Assembly (NCBI GenBank): GCA_964495785.1
Contig: CAZBXL010000015.1
Location: 1 to 59,743 of the forward strand
DNA from: RFSX01 sp964495785
Lineage (GTDB): Bacteria > Bacteroidota > Bacteroidia > Chitinophagales > Saprospiraceae
Length of the DNA: 59,743 nt
Direction of reading: 5' to 3'
The stretch's first letter is position 1; each line of letters begins with the position of its first letter. Positions 39,990-49,712 of the stretch are shown here, piece by piece. The notes under the pieces were generated by a model. It was not told where the DNA came from, did not search any database, and saw nothing but the letters and a program-made list of their open reading frames with translations. The position numbers and the translations under genes are program-made.

Positions 39990-41798
39990 ATGACATCTAA
40001 TTATCTTGACTACGACTCGTTCTTATTTATACTCAATGAAGTATATAAGATGCCTGATCTATTAGAGCTCGATTATTACAAAGATCATGACATGGAGTCC
40101 TTAAGTATGTTCTTAGATGCTATCAAAGATCTTTCAGAAAAAGAGCTGTATCCATACTTTACAGAGATGGATGCTCAGCCTGCCCATTTCCATGAAGGGA
40201 AGATCATCGTCCATCCGCAGATTGCAGTTATTAATAAAAAACTGAGTGAACTAGGAATCATTGCTGGTCCTGTACCAGAAGAACATGGTGGATTACAAAT
40301 GCCTCATATGGCATATACAGCAGCGACATACATCATCGATTGTGCTAATAATCATGTGTCTGGTTACACGGGTTTGACATTAGGTGCAGCAGAACTGATT
40401 ATGGAATACGGCAGTGATACACTTAATGAATTATATACAGAGAAAATGCTGTCAGGTGAGTGGTCAGGAACAATGTGCTTGACAGAACCACAGGCCGGTA
40501 GTTCTCTTTCTGATATTACAACCTCAGCGACGCCGCAAGATGATGGATCATATCAGATTAAAGGGCAGAAGATATTTATATCAGGTGGTGATCATGAGTA
40601 CAGTGATAACTTTATACACTTAACGCTGGCTCGTATTGAGGGAGCACCTGCTGGGACCAAAGGGATATCACTATTCGTCGTACCCAAAAATAGATTAAAG
40701 GAAGATGGCACATTAGAAAACAATGATGTTATCACAGCTGGAGATTTTCAGAAAATGGGACAGAAAGGATACTGTACGACGCATCTTATATTTGGAGAAC
40801 AGGATAACTGCAAAGGCTGGCTCGTAGGAGCACCTCATAAGGGACTCAAGTATATGTTCTTGATGATGAACGCGGCGAGAATAGCTGTCGGTCGGGGAGC
40901 TGCAGCGATTACGATGGCATCTTATAGAGCAGCACTATCATATGCACAAGATCGTAAGCAGGGTAGGCCTATCGCGAGTACAGGTAAGAAAAATGTTAAT
41001 CAAGAACCAGTCAATATTACTGAGCATGCAGACGTGAGAAGAATGTTGTTGTCGCAGAAAGTTATAGCTGAAGGTGCTCTGGCTATTGTAATACTTACAA
41101 GTAAATATTACGATCTCAGAAGAGCCAGTGACAACGATGCTGATAAAGAAAAGTATGGTTTGTTATTAGAAATATTAACTCCTATGTGCAAAACATATCC
41201 TGCAGAATTAGGTCAGCTAGCTTGCAAAGATGGTATACAGATATTGGGAGGATATGGCTTTTGTTCAGAATACATTCTACAACAGTATGCGAGAGATATA
41301 AGAATACATAGTCTCTACGAAGGGACTACAGGTATACAATCACTTGACCTATTAGGTCGTAAGGTGACCATGCAAGAAGGTGCTGCTATGAAGCTTCTTA
41401 TGGGAGAGATGATGACGACGATTATAGAGGCACGGAAGCACGATACACTGAGTACCTACGCTGATAAATTAGAGAAGAAATTAGGCTCTGTTCAGAAAAC
41501 ACTCTCACATCTATTGCCTCATGCTATGAGTGGAGACTACCAGAGATTTACCGCTAATGCTAATCTATTCATGGAGATGATGAGTCATGTGACTATCGCA
41601 TGGTTGTGGTTGGAGATGAGTATTACAGCTACTGAGGGAATAGGAGAGGGTAGTAACAAGGCCGCCTTTTACAATAGCAAAATAGAATGTATGAAGTTTT
41701 TCTTTAAGTATGAATTAGGTAAGACGACTTCTCTTATGGAGACGATTATGAATCAAGATGAGTTGACACTTAAGGAAAATGAGTCCATACTATTCTAA
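39990..41798 (+). CDS. Acyl-CoA dehydrogenase
   Basis: 602-residue flavoenzyme that oxidises acyl-CoA to trans-2-enoyl-CoA. Seen: FAD-binding CLTEPQAGSSLSDITT and FISGGDHEYSDN, long C-terminal helical domain, and the late glutamate region YEGTTGIQSLDLLGRK which supplies the catalytic base in this larger subfamily. The extended C-terminus (after about 460) is typical for the 590-600 residue ACAD group associated with long-chain or aromatic-acyl substrates. It stands alone; a -7-like box TAATTTTG lies at 39935-39942 but without a well-spaced TTG. Confidence 0.9.
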   Translation: MTSNYLDYDSFLFILNEVYKMPDLLELDYYKDHDMESLSMFLDAIKDLSEKELYPYFTEMDAQPAHFHEGKIIVHPQIAVINKKLSELGIIAGPVPEEHGGLQMPHMAYTAATYIIDCANNHVSGYTGLTLGAAELIMEYGSDTLNELYTEKMLSGEWSGTMCLTEPQAGSSLSDITTSATPQDDGSYQIKGQKIFISGGDHEYSDNFIHLTLARIEGAPAGTKGISLFVVPKNRLKEDGTLENNDVITAGDFQKMGQKGYCTTHLIFGEQDNCKGWLVGAPHKGLKYMFLMMNAARIAVGRGAAAITMASYRAALSYAQDRKQGRPIASTGKKNVNQEPVNITEHADVRRMLLSQKVIAEGALAIVILTSKYYDLRRASDNDADKEKYGLLLEILTPMCKTYPAELGQLACKDGIQILGGYGFCSEYILQQYARDIRIHSLYEGTTGIQSLDLLGRKVTMQEGAAMKLLMGEMMTTIIEARKHDTLSTYADKLEKKLGSVQKTLSHLLPHAMSGDYQRFTANANLFMEMMSHVTIAWLWLEMSITATEGIGEGSNKAAFYNSKIECMKFFFKYELGKTTSLMETIMNQDELTLKENESILF

Positions 41799-41873
41799 GA
41801 GGCACTTTTCTTTTAGATCTGAGTATGCTGCTATTCCTTACACGACTTTTAGACAAGTAGTAAAAGTGTTGAT

Positions 41874-42269
41874 CTAATTTTGATATTTCTTTATGATATT
41901 TAGCATAAGCTCGTTAGGGATAGGTTTAAATTTGTGAGCCTCTGCTACAGAAATAAATTCATCTAACATAGGCTTAGAAAACCCTAGCTTAAATCCATAA
42001 TGGTGGATCATTTCTTTTTCTGCTTCAGATATTACGGTATCTATTTTCATTAAGAATAGCATGTGATAGAGTATATACATTCTATCTCTCTCAGCAGGAG
42101 GTATTGTCAGATCGGCAGTAAGAGGTTTTTGAATTAGTTGTTCTACTCTATCATTATCTATGTTAAGTTGTTGGCCAACTTTTATAAGAAATGATAGCTC
42201 AAACTGATCAAAAAAGTCATCGACTCGCGATAACTTAATAAGTGTACTCAACAATTCTTCTGAAGACAT
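41874..42269 (-). CDS. TerB-like domain protein
   Basis: 131-residue all-alpha protein with the TerB fold pattern: LIKLSRVDDFFDQFELSFLIKVGQQL, then DRMYILYHMLFLMKIDTVISEAEKEMIHHYG (acidic DxxxSxxE segment). TerB domains bind metal and link membrane stress proteins in the tellurite-resistance/PspA-type networks. It lies 3 bp after a PspC-like gene, so the two probably share a membrane-stress role. Confidence 0.75.
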   Translation of the reverse strand: MSSEELLSTLIKLSRVDDFFDQFELSFLIKVGQQLNIDNDRVEQLIQKPLTADLTIPPAERDRMYILYHMLFLMKIDTVISEAEKEMIHHYGFKLGFSKPMLDEFISVAEAHKFKPIPNELMLNIIKKYQN

Positions 42270-42272
42270 AAA

Positions 42273-42587
42273 TTAATCTATAAGAATATGATATCCTTTT
42301 CTGAGATAAGTTCTCAGATTAAGCCAAAATGCAACAACAAGGTATATGATCAAAGGGGACCCCATAGTAATGAAGGAAGTATAGATAAAGTATAGACGTA
42401 CTCTGGAGCTGCTAATGCCCATTTTCCGAGCTATAGAACTACAGACTCCAAAACTCGATTTCTCTACTATATCTCTGATCATACCTATCATCATGATAAA
42501 TATAATAATCTTATCGTAATAGTATGAACGCTTTATCCAAATTATTTTTGGAACATTAGAGAGTATGGCAAGATCTACATAACTCAT
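42273..42587 (-). CDS. PspC-domain membrane protein
   Basis: 104 residues. A PspC-type domain is visible as SSFGVCSSIARKMGISSSRVRLYFIYTSF followed by the membrane segment GSPLIIYLVVAFWLNLR. The N-terminus has an additional hydrophobic stretch (IIIFIMMIGMI), so the start may be later than the annotated one. PspC proteins are inner-membrane parts of the phage-shock response. First of the pair with the TerB-like gene. Confidence 0.8.
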   Translation of the reverse strand: MSYVDLAILSNVPKIIWIKRSYYYDKIIIFIMMIGMIRDIVEKSSFGVCSSIARKMGISSSRVRLYFIYTSFITMGSPLIIYLVVAFWLNLRTYLRKGYHILID

Positions 42588-42698
42588 TACCCTTGACTTG
42601 GTAATACAAATGCGGATTAAAAAAAATCAAATGGAGGATGTGTATTCAATCTGGATATGGAGATATACGATATCCAATTCCTTAAATGATAAGTCTTC

Positions 42699-42926
42699 CT
42701 AATTGCTAACAACGACTCCATCTACATCAGATCCATACACTGTCACAAATGGAATGACATCTTGATCGTCAGTACTATCATATATCTTATCGTAACTCAA
42801 GGAAAATCCTGTGAATCCCATAAATAATATAGTTGACATGAGTAATAACTCTTTGATACGTAATGTAATCGTATAAGGTACTTCTTCTTGATGGCCAGCA
42901 GGTGTGGCGTCAGTTACTGGGAGCAT
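42699..42926 (-). CDS. Small single-pass membrane protein, unknown
   Basis: 75 residues: a polar N-terminus (TDATPAGHQEEVPYTITLRIKEL), one hydrophobic segment (LLLMSTILFMGFTGFSL) and an acidic C-terminal tail (DSTDDQDVIPFVTVYGSDVDG). I do not recognise it. The membrane-plus-acidic-tail layout and the absence of overlap with another gene argue it is real. It lies 111 bp upstream of the PspC gene on the same strand. Confidence 0.4.
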   Translation of the reverse strand: MLPVTDATPAGHQEEVPYTITLRIKELLLMSTILFMGFTGFSLSYDKIYDSTDDQDVIPFVTVYGSDVDGVVVSN

Positions 42927-43019
42927 ATATAAATCAATTTTTGGAATGATAAATATATACTCTATTTTACATATTATAAAATTTTATAATGTATAAATTA
43001 TTCATTGTGTGTAAATAAT

Positions 43020-43823
43020 CTATTTTTTCACAGCTTTTAGCGTATATACATGTGGGAGACTTGTACCAGTATGTCTAAAGATATATTCATGTTCTGCCCT
43101 CTCGTAACAGTTATCAAATATCATATACGGAGAATAATCATATTCCTTAAATAAAGTAATCTCCATACCGTTATTCAATAAAGCCTGAAAGAGATCTGCA
43201 AGACTATGTTGCCAGAAGTATTCTTTCATTTGTATAGGCGCATTAGTGTCCGCATAAGTCCCTTGTTCTTCTTCCATGATAGGCTCGCCAGAATTAAAAT
43301 AATCATAAGCTATCTTATCTTTCTCCCAGTCGAATAAATACAAAACTGGATGAAATTCAGTCATGAAGAATGTCCCTCCTTTAGATAGGCGCTTAGCTAT
43401 CTGAGCTGCCCATAGATTGAGGTCAGGAAGCCATATGATGGTGCCATAACTTGTAAAGACAATATCGAAACTATCATTAATATGCTTATCTGTATCATAC
43501 ACATTACAGCATATGAATTTTGATTTGAGATTTAGTTGATCTCTGATTTCTTTAGCTTTATTGATAGCATTAGGAGATAAGTCTACTCCTGTACAGTGTG
43601 CACCTAATCTCTCAAGACTTAATGTATCCTGACCAAAATGGCACTGGAGATGCAGCAAAGATTTGCCATTCACATCAGGTAATTCTTCGAGTTCTATTTT
43701 TCTTAAGCTCGTCGCTCCTTTTATGAATGACTTCATGTCGTAGAATGTACTATCTACATGAATATCTGTCTTTGCATCCCATAGTTTTCTGTTGGTGTCA
43801 AAATAGACATTGTTTTCTTTCAT
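43020..43823 (-). CDS. SAM-dependent methyltransferase
   Basis: 267-residue class I methyltransferase. Motif I is LLHLQCHFGQDTLSLERLGAHCTGVDLSP, with motif II acidic residue in FDIVFTSYGTIIWLPD and motif III region GGTFFMTEFHP. Substrate unknown; this group (UbiE/COQ5-like fold) is often annotated only as class I SAM-dependent methyltransferase. It is divergent from the DUF3467 gene. Confidence 0.85.
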   Translation of the reverse strand: MKENNVYFDTNRKLWDAKTDIHVDSTFYDMKSFIKGATSLRKIELEELPDVNGKSLLHLQCHFGQDTLSLERLGAHCTGVDLSPNAINKAKEIRDQLNLKSKFICCNVYDTDKHINDSFDIVFTSYGTIIWLPDLNLWAAQIAKRLSKGGTFFMTEFHPVLYLFDWEKDKIAYDYFNSGEPIMEEEQGTYADTNAPIQMKEYFWQHSLADLFQALLNNGMEITLFKEYDYSPYMIFDNCYERAEHEYIFRHTGTSLPHVYTLKAVKK

Positions 43824-43841
43824 ACTAATGGTTTACCTTTG
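43810..43841 (+). promoter_or_regulatory. Promoter of the DUF3467 gene
   Basis: TTG (43810-43812), a 21-bp spacer and TACCTTTG (43834-43841). It implies a transcript starting near 43848, which excludes the upstream in-frame ATG at 43810. Confidence 0.5.
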
Positions 43842-43860
43842 GGTTAAAATTAAATTTAAA

Positions 43861-44175
43861 ATGGCAGAGGAAAAAAAGAAAAATTCAATGAATATTGAAT
43901 TACCAGAGGAGATTGCAGATGGTGTGTATGCTAATTTGGCAATAATATCACATTCTCAATCTGAGTTTGTTGTAGATTTCATACGTATGGTACCTAATGT
44001 GCCAAAGGCCAAAGTCAAGTCGAGAGTGATATTAACACCTCAACATGCTAAGCGCTTGTTACATGCTTTAAATGATAATATCGTTAAATTTGAAAAGCAG
44101 TTTGGTCCTATCAAAGAAGCGAAGCAAGAGAAAATTAATTTTCCCATGAACTTTACGCCAACAGCTCAAGCATAA
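43861..44175 (+). CDS. DUF3467 protein
   Basis: 104 residues from ATG at 43861. DUF3467 signature: DGVYANLAIISHSQSEFVVDFIRMVPN, then KSRVILTPQHAKRLLHALNDNI. Small cytoplasmic protein of unknown function, common in Bacteroidota. The frame is open 17 codons earlier, but the promoter and the conserved MAEEKK start support 43861. It ends immediately before the ruvB gene end (convergent). Confidence 0.9.
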   Translation: MAEEKKKNSMNIELPEEIADGVYANLAIISHSQSEFVVDFIRMVPNVPKAKVKSRVILTPQHAKRLLHALNDNIVKFEKQFGPIKEAKQEKINFPMNFTPTAQA

Positions 44176-45201
44176 TTAAAACAGACTCCCTGCTTGCGCA
44201 GGGGGTACAATGCCCAGATGTTCATATGCTTTCTGAGTCACCTCTCTACCCCTGGGTGTCCGTTGTATATAGCCTTGCATGATCAGAAATGGTTCATGTA
44301 CTTCTTCTATCGTACCTGGTTCTTCGCCCACTGCAGTGGCTATGGTTGTCAGGCCGACTGGTCCTCCTTTAAATTTCTCTATTATGGAAGATAGGATTCT
44401 ATTATCCATCTCATCAAGGCCACCGTCATCAACATTGAGGGCTTCTAAGCCATACTGTGCTATTTCTGAATCTATGATGCCATTACCTTTGATCTGAGCA
44501 AAATCTCTAATTCTTCTTAGTAGAGCATTAGCTATACGAGGTGTTCCTCGACTTCTTCTTGCGATCTCATTGACACCCCCTTTTTCAATTTCTATCTGAA
44601 GTATATCAGCACTCCTTACTATGATGCTTTCTAAGGTATTGATATCGTAATAATCTAAATGACAATTAATACCGAATCTTGCACGCAATGGAGATGTGAG
44701 TAGCCCCATACGAGTTGTTGCTCCTACAAGTGTGAATGGATTAAGATCTATCTGAATACTTCTTGCAGCAGGTCCAGAATCTATCATGATATCTATGCGA
44801 TAATCTTCCATAGCTGAATAGAGATATTCTTCCACAACATTGTTAAGTCGATGTATCTCATCTATGAATAAGACATCCCCTTCTGCAAGATTAGATAGTA
44901 GGCCTGCGAGGTCACCAGGTTTCTCTAGGACCGGTCCAGAAGTTAATTTTAGCTGAGCTCCGAGTTCATTAGCGACGATATGAGATAAGGTCGTCTTACC
45001 TAAGCCGGGAGGTCCATGTAATAATACATGATCGAGAGCTTCACCTCTTAATTTAGCAGCTGCGATAAATATTTTAAGATTTTCTACAATCTTAGGTTGA
45101 CCTGAGAAGTCACCTAGAGACTGTGGTCGTAAGGCTTTTTCGAGATGCTTTTCTTCGGGAGTATAATTTTCCTCTGTTGGGTCCAAATTTGGATTACTCA
45201 T
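44176..45201 (-). CDS. ruvB: Holliday junction branch-migration helicase RuvB
   Basis: AAA+ ATPase that, with RuvA, drives branch migration of Holliday junctions in recombination repair. Seen: Walker A GPPGLGKT (63-70), Walker B LFIDEIHRLN (111-120), sensor TTRMGLLTSP, arginine-finger region LRARFG (172-177) and a C-terminal winged helix (GGPVGLTTIATAVGEEPGTIEEV, PFLIMQGYIQRTPRGR). Full length at 341 residues. ruvA is not next to it, as often in this phylum. Confidence 0.97.
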   Translation of the reverse strand: MSNPNLDPTEENYTPEEKHLEKALRPQSLGDFSGQPKIVENLKIFIAAAKLRGEALDHVLLHGPPGLGKTTLSHIVANELGAQLKLTSGPVLEKPGDLAGLLSNLAEGDVLFIDEIHRLNNVVEEYLYSAMEDYRIDIMIDSGPAARSIQIDLNPFTLVGATTRMGLLTSPLRARFGINCHLDYYDINTLESIIVRSADILQIEIEKGGVNEIARRSRGTPRIANALLRRIRDFAQIKGNGIIDSEIAQYGLEALNVDDGGLDEMDNRILSSIIEKFKGGPVGLTTIATAVGEEPGTIEEVHEPFLIMQGYIQRTPRGREVTQKAYEHLGIVPPAQAGSLF

Positions 45202-45670
45202 AAGTCGAAGATATTAAATATAATCAACATATAATGTGGCGTAATTTTTAAATGCTTTTTTTCAGTTTTAGGCTTAAGAAGATGTGAGAACTTTGTAAGA
45301 TCTATAAGTTCTCTTTTCATGTATAGGCGAGTAGACATTACAGAAATAGCACTTTTTTAATCATTTTATAAAATGAAAATATTTTGTTAAGAAATTGTAA
45401 AATTCACTTTTAAAATTTGGAATTTTAATTTCTACTTAAGAATTTTGACTTATCAATATGGAAATATCAGATTCGTTTCTATGAAAACTATCGATTGATA
45501 TTACATAGAAATCATGTTTCTATATACTCCATATAATGCTCCTTAGTTCTAAGGGCAATAACTAAAAAAAAACTGAATTATTAAAAATGAGTTTGCCATG
45601 GCGATAGCGAAAGCTGCGTTGCGACACACGTATTGGAATCAATTATTTTTTTAACCAAAATGTATTTTTT
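45202..45670. other. 469-bp gene-free stretch
   Basis: AT-rich. Contains a short palindrome CCTTAG-TT-CTAAGG (45541-45554) and a partial inverted repeat TTTCTATG/CATAGAAA (about 45477-45513). No open frame or RNA gene was recognised; a small RNA cannot be excluded. Confidence 0.4.
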
Positions 45671-46054
45671 ATGAACTCTTATTTAAATTTTTTCATGACT
45701 ATGATCTTCTTTTTTGTCGGTGGGGTGGTAGCGACACATGCTCAAGAAAAATCTATAGATATAGATACAAAGCATGAAATTGACATTAGGGATAATAAAG
45801 TAAATCAACTGATGTATGATTATACTTGGTTGTCAAAGCATGTTGATGTGAACAACTGTAATGGGGAGCGAATCGATGTGTTCAAGATGAAGAACGGTGA
45901 TACGAAATTTGTCCTCTTAGAAAAAGGCGATAGAAAAATTATGTATGATGTAAAAGGTGAACAGTATTGTGCTAATTCTGAAGAACTTGACTGCATTGAA
46001 TTCTACGAATTAATGCCTACTGGAGATACATGGAAATGTAGTACTGCTGAATAG
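45671..46054 (+). CDS. Small secreted protein, unknown
   Basis: 127 residues, signal peptide ending THAQ (about residue 24). The mature part has four cysteines (NNCNG, EQYCANSEELDC, WKCSTAE) that could form disulfides. I do not recognise the family. Upstream is a long gene-free stretch, and a bidirectional terminator separates it from the convergent lipoprotein gene. Confidence 0.55.
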   Translation: MNSYLNFFMTMIFFFVGGVVATHAQEKSIDIDTKHEIDIRDNKVNQLMYDYTWLSKHVDVNNCNGERIDVFKMKNGDTKFVLLEKGDRKIMYDVKGEQYCANSEELDCIEFYELMPTGDTWKCSTAE

Positions 46055-46075
46055 TAAAAGCCACTGAAAAAACTA

Positions 46076-46107
46076 AAAGGGGAAAGTTGTTTTTGACTTT
46101 CCCCTTT
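46076..46107. terminator. Bidirectional terminator
   Basis: AAAGGGGAAAGT / ACTTTCCCCTTT form a 12-bp stem with TGTTTTTG loop. It lies between two convergent genes and has A/T runs on both sides. Confidence 0.85.
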
Positions 46108-46128
46108 CTGACTATAACACGATTATAT

Positions 46129-46695
46129 TTACTTTCTTACCCACACAGATTCTGATTGTATCTCAGACCTGATAATCATACCGTTCATGGATGATTGTGC
46201 TGTCTCTGCGAGAGAGAATACCAATTCTCCGTTATTATTTATTTGGTATGTAACAATTTGATCACCATTATTAATGGCTGTTAATCCCAGGCCACTCATT
46301 TCATATTCAAATAAGGTTCTATCTAATATGATAACATTGTTATCGACGAAAAATGTGCCTTGAGCATCTATATTTTCATAAAGCTTGGTTGTCGCTTCTG
46401 TAGTTACACCATTAGTTTGTGCAGATATTTGAGTTTCGTAACTGCCTTCTGTTGTCCAGATACTTTCGTCTATTACTAAGTCATAATCAAAGTTATATCC
46501 ACTAACAGCACTTTCTGTTACTGTCATTTCGCTGTCATCACCTACCTCAGAACTAATTGTCGTGATGAATGACGTCGCAGTCCATTGTCCATTGAGTCCA
46601 CTTAGATTTTCTGTAGTATCTATATCATCGCTTCCGCAAGAAGCTAATAATATGATGATAGATAAGGCGCCTAATATTTCTTTTATTCTTACCAT
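46129..46695 (-). CDS. Lipocalin-like lipoprotein
   Basis: 188 residues, lipobox LLASC (about residue 20) and a domain starting LNGQWTATSFITT followed by repeated beta strands (YDLVIDESIWTTEGSYETQI, QGTFFVDNNVIILDRTLFEYE, QIVTYQINNNGELVFSL). GxW near the start and the beta pattern suit the lipocalin-like family often found in Bacteroidota; the ligand is unknown. It is divergent from the TonB-linked receptor gene. Confidence 0.6.
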   Translation of the reverse strand: MVRIKEILGALSIIILLASCGSDDIDTTENLSGLNGQWTATSFITTISSEVGDDSEMTVTESAVSGYNFDYDLVIDESIWTTEGSYETQISAQTNGVTTEATTKLYENIDAQGTFFVDNNVIILDRTLFEYEMSGLGLTAINNGDQIVTYQINNNGELVFSLAETAQSSMNGMIIRSEIQSESVWVRK

Positions 46696-46889
46696 AATAG
46701 GGGTTTTATATATTAACTATTTATTTAATATGTAACTGCAAAGTCTATGCCATAGATATTGGTCCCCTTATGAGCAATGTAATAATAGGTACGTCTAATT
46801 TTAATAGAGGAATGACAACCAATCGTCTAATTAAGCATATAGAGTTTATAATTAGCCTTAAATTCAAGCCTGTTAAAAAACATGTTACA

Positions 46890-49388
46890 ATGAGACCACT
46901 TTTACTTTTTATATTCTGCTTTGGGTTAACTGTCAGTCATGCCCAGTTTGGTAACTGGGGAGGGGGAGGAAATAAGTCTAAGATCAAGGGTAAGATATCT
47001 GGACAGCTCGTAGATTCATTAACCAATGAACCCGTGCCATATGCTACTATTGTCTTGACGAAAGCTGGTAAGACGAAGGAAATTAATGGATTGCTGTCAG
47101 AAGATGATGGCAAGTTTAAGCTCACAGATATCGCTATGGGTAAATATGATATGGCCATTTCGTTCTTGGGTTATGAAGAGAAAAAAATTACTAATGTAGA
47201 ACTCACGGGTAAGAGCCCGGATTATGATTTGGGTAAGATACAATTGGTATCTCAAGACTATGTTCTCGGAGAAGTACAAATCACTGAGAAGAGATCATTG
47301 TATGAATCAAAAGTCGATAAAATTGTATTTAACGCTGAGGATGATGCATCTGTATCTGGTGGAGATGCAGCTGACGTATTAAGAAAAGTCCCTACGCTTT
47401 CTGTAGACCTCGAGGGTAATGTCTCATTGCGAGGATCTCAGAATGTTAGAATATTGATAAATGGCAAACCCTCTGGAATGTTTTCTTCTAATGTTGCAGA
47501 TGCCCTTAAGATGTTTCCAGCTGATCAGATCAAGAAGGTGGAGGTCATAACTTCTCCAGGAGCTAAGTATGACGGAGAGGGGAGTGCTGGTATTATCAAT
47601 ATTATAACGAAGAAAGATAATGTAGAGGGGATAGCTGGTTCACTTAATGCGTCATTAGGTAATAGACAAAGTAACGCCAATGGTAGCCTGAATGTTGGTA
47701 AGGGACGTTTTGGATTTTCTACAAGTGGCTTTATGTATTATTCTCATCCTCGAGATGCAGAGAATTGTTTTGTAAGATCTGGATTATCAAGTGCTAACTT
47801 GACTGATTGCTTTGGCGATATAAGTGGTGTGCCTGATGTGAGCTATGCATTCAATGGAGTAACCAATACTTCTCGTCTTGGATTTAATACTTCTGCTAGC
47901 GCTTTCTATGATTTCAATGCGTATAATGCTATCAATACATCTATCTCTTACAGAGGATTTAGAAGTGATCAGAATGGTGATGTCTCAGGACAGTATTTCA
48001 CTGAGAACTTTATGAGGGAGACTGTAGGAGATCAGTTAATGAGTGGCTATGATTGGAATACTGATTACACTAAAAAGTTTGAAGGCAATGACAAACAAGA
48101 ATTATCATTTGCTGTACAGGTATCAGGCAATATTGAGAACCAAGAAAGTGATATAACAGAACAAGGCCCATTCGCAAGGAGAGAATTACAACAAAATGAT
48201 GGCGATAATCTTGAGTTGACTGGACAAGTAGATTACGTACATCCTATAGGAAAGTCCAACAAGTTAGAAGTAGGGGCTAAGGTTGTACAAAGAAATATCG
48301 ACAGTGATTCTGACTTTTCAAACTTTAATCCAAGGACTGAAGATTTTGTTATAGATCAGGATAGATCTAATGTCTTTCTCTATGATCAGAATGTCTACGC
48401 AGGGTATGCATCATATAATTTCTTCTTTAAGAAACTCAACTTTGTAACTGGTGTCAGATATGAGAGAACAGAAATAGCCGGTAATGGTGAAGTAGAAACA
48501 CAGAACTTTACGAATTCGTATAATAATATCTTGCCCAACTTTGCAGTATCAAAATCCTTGAAGGGTTTTAGGAACTTGAAATTTAGTTTCAGTAAGAGAA
48601 TCCAGAGACCATCATTATTCTATATTAATCCATTTGTCAATACTGCTGATATCGCTAATGTCGTCGTCGGTAATCCTTTATTGAATCCTGAGATCACTGA
48701 TCAGTATGAGATCAGCTACAATACTAATTTTAAGGGATTCATGATATTCTCAAGTTTCTATAATAAAAGGACTTCTGAGATCATCGAAGCGATCATCGTA
48801 CCCGATGGTAATGGGATTAACTTACAGACGTACAGTAATGTAGGGAAGAATAATTCTTTTGGTATTAACTTATTTACAACTAAATCTATAGGTAAACTGA
48901 CGATAAGAGGAGGAGGAGATATCTATACTTATAATGCCACAGGAGTTATTGACGGGGTAGAGCTGAGTAATGAGGCTTTGTCATATAGGATTTTTAGTGG
49001 AGGAGAATATTCATTCACTGGGACTCTTAAGGCTGACTTCTTTGGATTTTTTCAAGCTCCCAGATTTACACTGCAAGGTGAGACAGCAAGTTTTTCTATG
49101 TATGGTTTTGGATTTAGAAAAGATTTGAAGGATTGGAGTTTGGGTCTGAGAGTTATTCAGCCATTTGCTGAGAACTTAAGTTTTGACTCAGATATAACAG
49201 GTACTGACTTCAGACAGATATCGAGATTTAATCTACCGTTTAGATCTATTGGTATCAATGTGAGATACAAGTTTGGTAAGGTTGACTTTAAGGAAAGAAA
49301 GTCTAAGATCAAAAATTCAGACCAAAAGCAAGGTGAAGGCGGCGGTGGAGATGGCGGCGGCCAAGGCGGAGGACAGCAGCAAGGCTAA
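46890..49388 (+). CDS. TonB-linked outer-membrane receptor-like protein (SusC/OMP_b-brl type)
   Basis: 832 residues from ATG at 46890, which places a signal peptide (MRPLLLFIFCFGLTVSHAQ) at the start; the frame opens 40 codons earlier. After it comes a carboxypeptidase-regulatory-like domain (GQLVDSLTNEPVPYATIVL ... SFLGYEEKKIT), a plug (VDKIVFNAEDDASVSGGDAADVLRKVP, GSAGIINIITKK), and a long beta-barrel region. The C-terminus is Gly-rich (GEGGGGDGGGQGGGQQQG) instead of ending in a strand. No SusD gene is present, so it is of the solitary OMP_b-brl_3 class; the substrate is unknown. Confidence 0.85.
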   Translation: MRPLLLFIFCFGLTVSHAQFGNWGGGGNKSKIKGKISGQLVDSLTNEPVPYATIVLTKAGKTKEINGLLSEDDGKFKLTDIAMGKYDMAISFLGYEEKKITNVELTGKSPDYDLGKIQLVSQDYVLGEVQITEKRSLYESKVDKIVFNAEDDASVSGGDAADVLRKVPTLSVDLEGNVSLRGSQNVRILINGKPSGMFSSNVADALKMFPADQIKKVEVITSPGAKYDGEGSAGIINIITKKDNVEGIAGSLNASLGNRQSNANGSLNVGKGRFGFSTSGFMYYSHPRDAENCFVRSGLSSANLTDCFGDISGVPDVSYAFNGVTNTSRLGFNTSASAFYDFNAYNAINTSISYRGFRSDQNGDVSGQYFTENFMRETVGDQLMSGYDWNTDYTKKFEGNDKQELSFAVQVSGNIENQESDITEQGPFARRELQQNDGDNLELTGQVDYVHPIGKSNKLEVGAKVVQRNIDSDSDFSNFNPRTEDFVIDQDRSNVFLYDQNVYAGYASYNFFFKKLNFVTGVRYERTEIAGNGEVETQNFTNSYNNILPNFAVSKSLKGFRNLKFSFSKRIQRPSLFYINPFVNTADIANVVVGNPLLNPEITDQYEISYNTNFKGFMIFSSFYNKRTSEIIEAIIVPDGNGINLQTYSNVGKNNSFGINLFTTKSIGKLTIRGGGDIYTYNATGVIDGVELSNEALSYRIFSGGEYSFTGTLKADFFGFFQAPRFTLQGETASFSMYGFGFRKDLKDWSLGLRVIQPFAENLSFDSDITGTDFRQISRFNLPFRSIGINVRYKFGKVDFKERKSKIKNSDQKQGEGGGGDGGGQGGGQQQG

Positions 49389-49406
49389 TCACATATACTA
49401 TCAACT

Positions 49407-49442
49407 AAAAAAGGCTTTGAGATTACTCTCAAAGCCTTTTTT
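49407..49442. terminator. Bidirectional terminator between receptor gene and rpsU
   Basis: A 16-bp perfect stem beginning AAAAAAGGCTTTGAGA with a TTAC loop and flanking A and T runs. It ends both the receptor gene and the convergent rpsU. Confidence 0.9.
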
Positions 49443-49462
49443 TATATCATAATAAGAAGATA

Positions 49463-49651
49463 TTATTGATCTCCGAATTTTTCTTCTCTGTATTTAGCAT
49501 TTAATATTTCGTTTCTTCTTTCAACTGAAGGTTTTACGAAATTTTTTCTTCTTCTTAGCTCTTGAAGCTGTCTTGTTTGCTTAAATTTTCTTTTATATCT
49601 CTTGAGGGCTCTATCTATTGATTCCTCACTTTTGACATTAATTATTAACAT
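49463..49651 (-). CDS. rpsU: Small-subunit ribosomal protein bS21
   Basis: 62 residues with the bS21 pattern: MLIINVKSEESIDRALKRYK, KFKQTRQLQELRRRKNFVKPS, RRNEILNAKYR. It binds near the 3' end of 16S rRNA and helps initiation. Its promoter is one of the clearest in the window. Confidence 0.97.
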   Translation of the reverse strand: MLIINVKSEESIDRALKRYKRKFKQTRQLQELRRRKNFVKPSVERRNEILNAKYREEKFGDQ

Positions 49652-49681
49652 AAAATAGTTTTTATTATTCTAAACGCGGCG

Positions 49682-49712
49682 CAAATATAGATATATTCAT
49701 AAATAATTGCAA
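49682..49712 (-). promoter_or_regulatory. Promoter of rpsU
   Basis: On the minus strand TTG (49710-49712), 20-bp spacer, TATATTTG (49682-49689), a very good TTG / TAnnTTTG match 31 bp before the start codon. Confidence 0.75.
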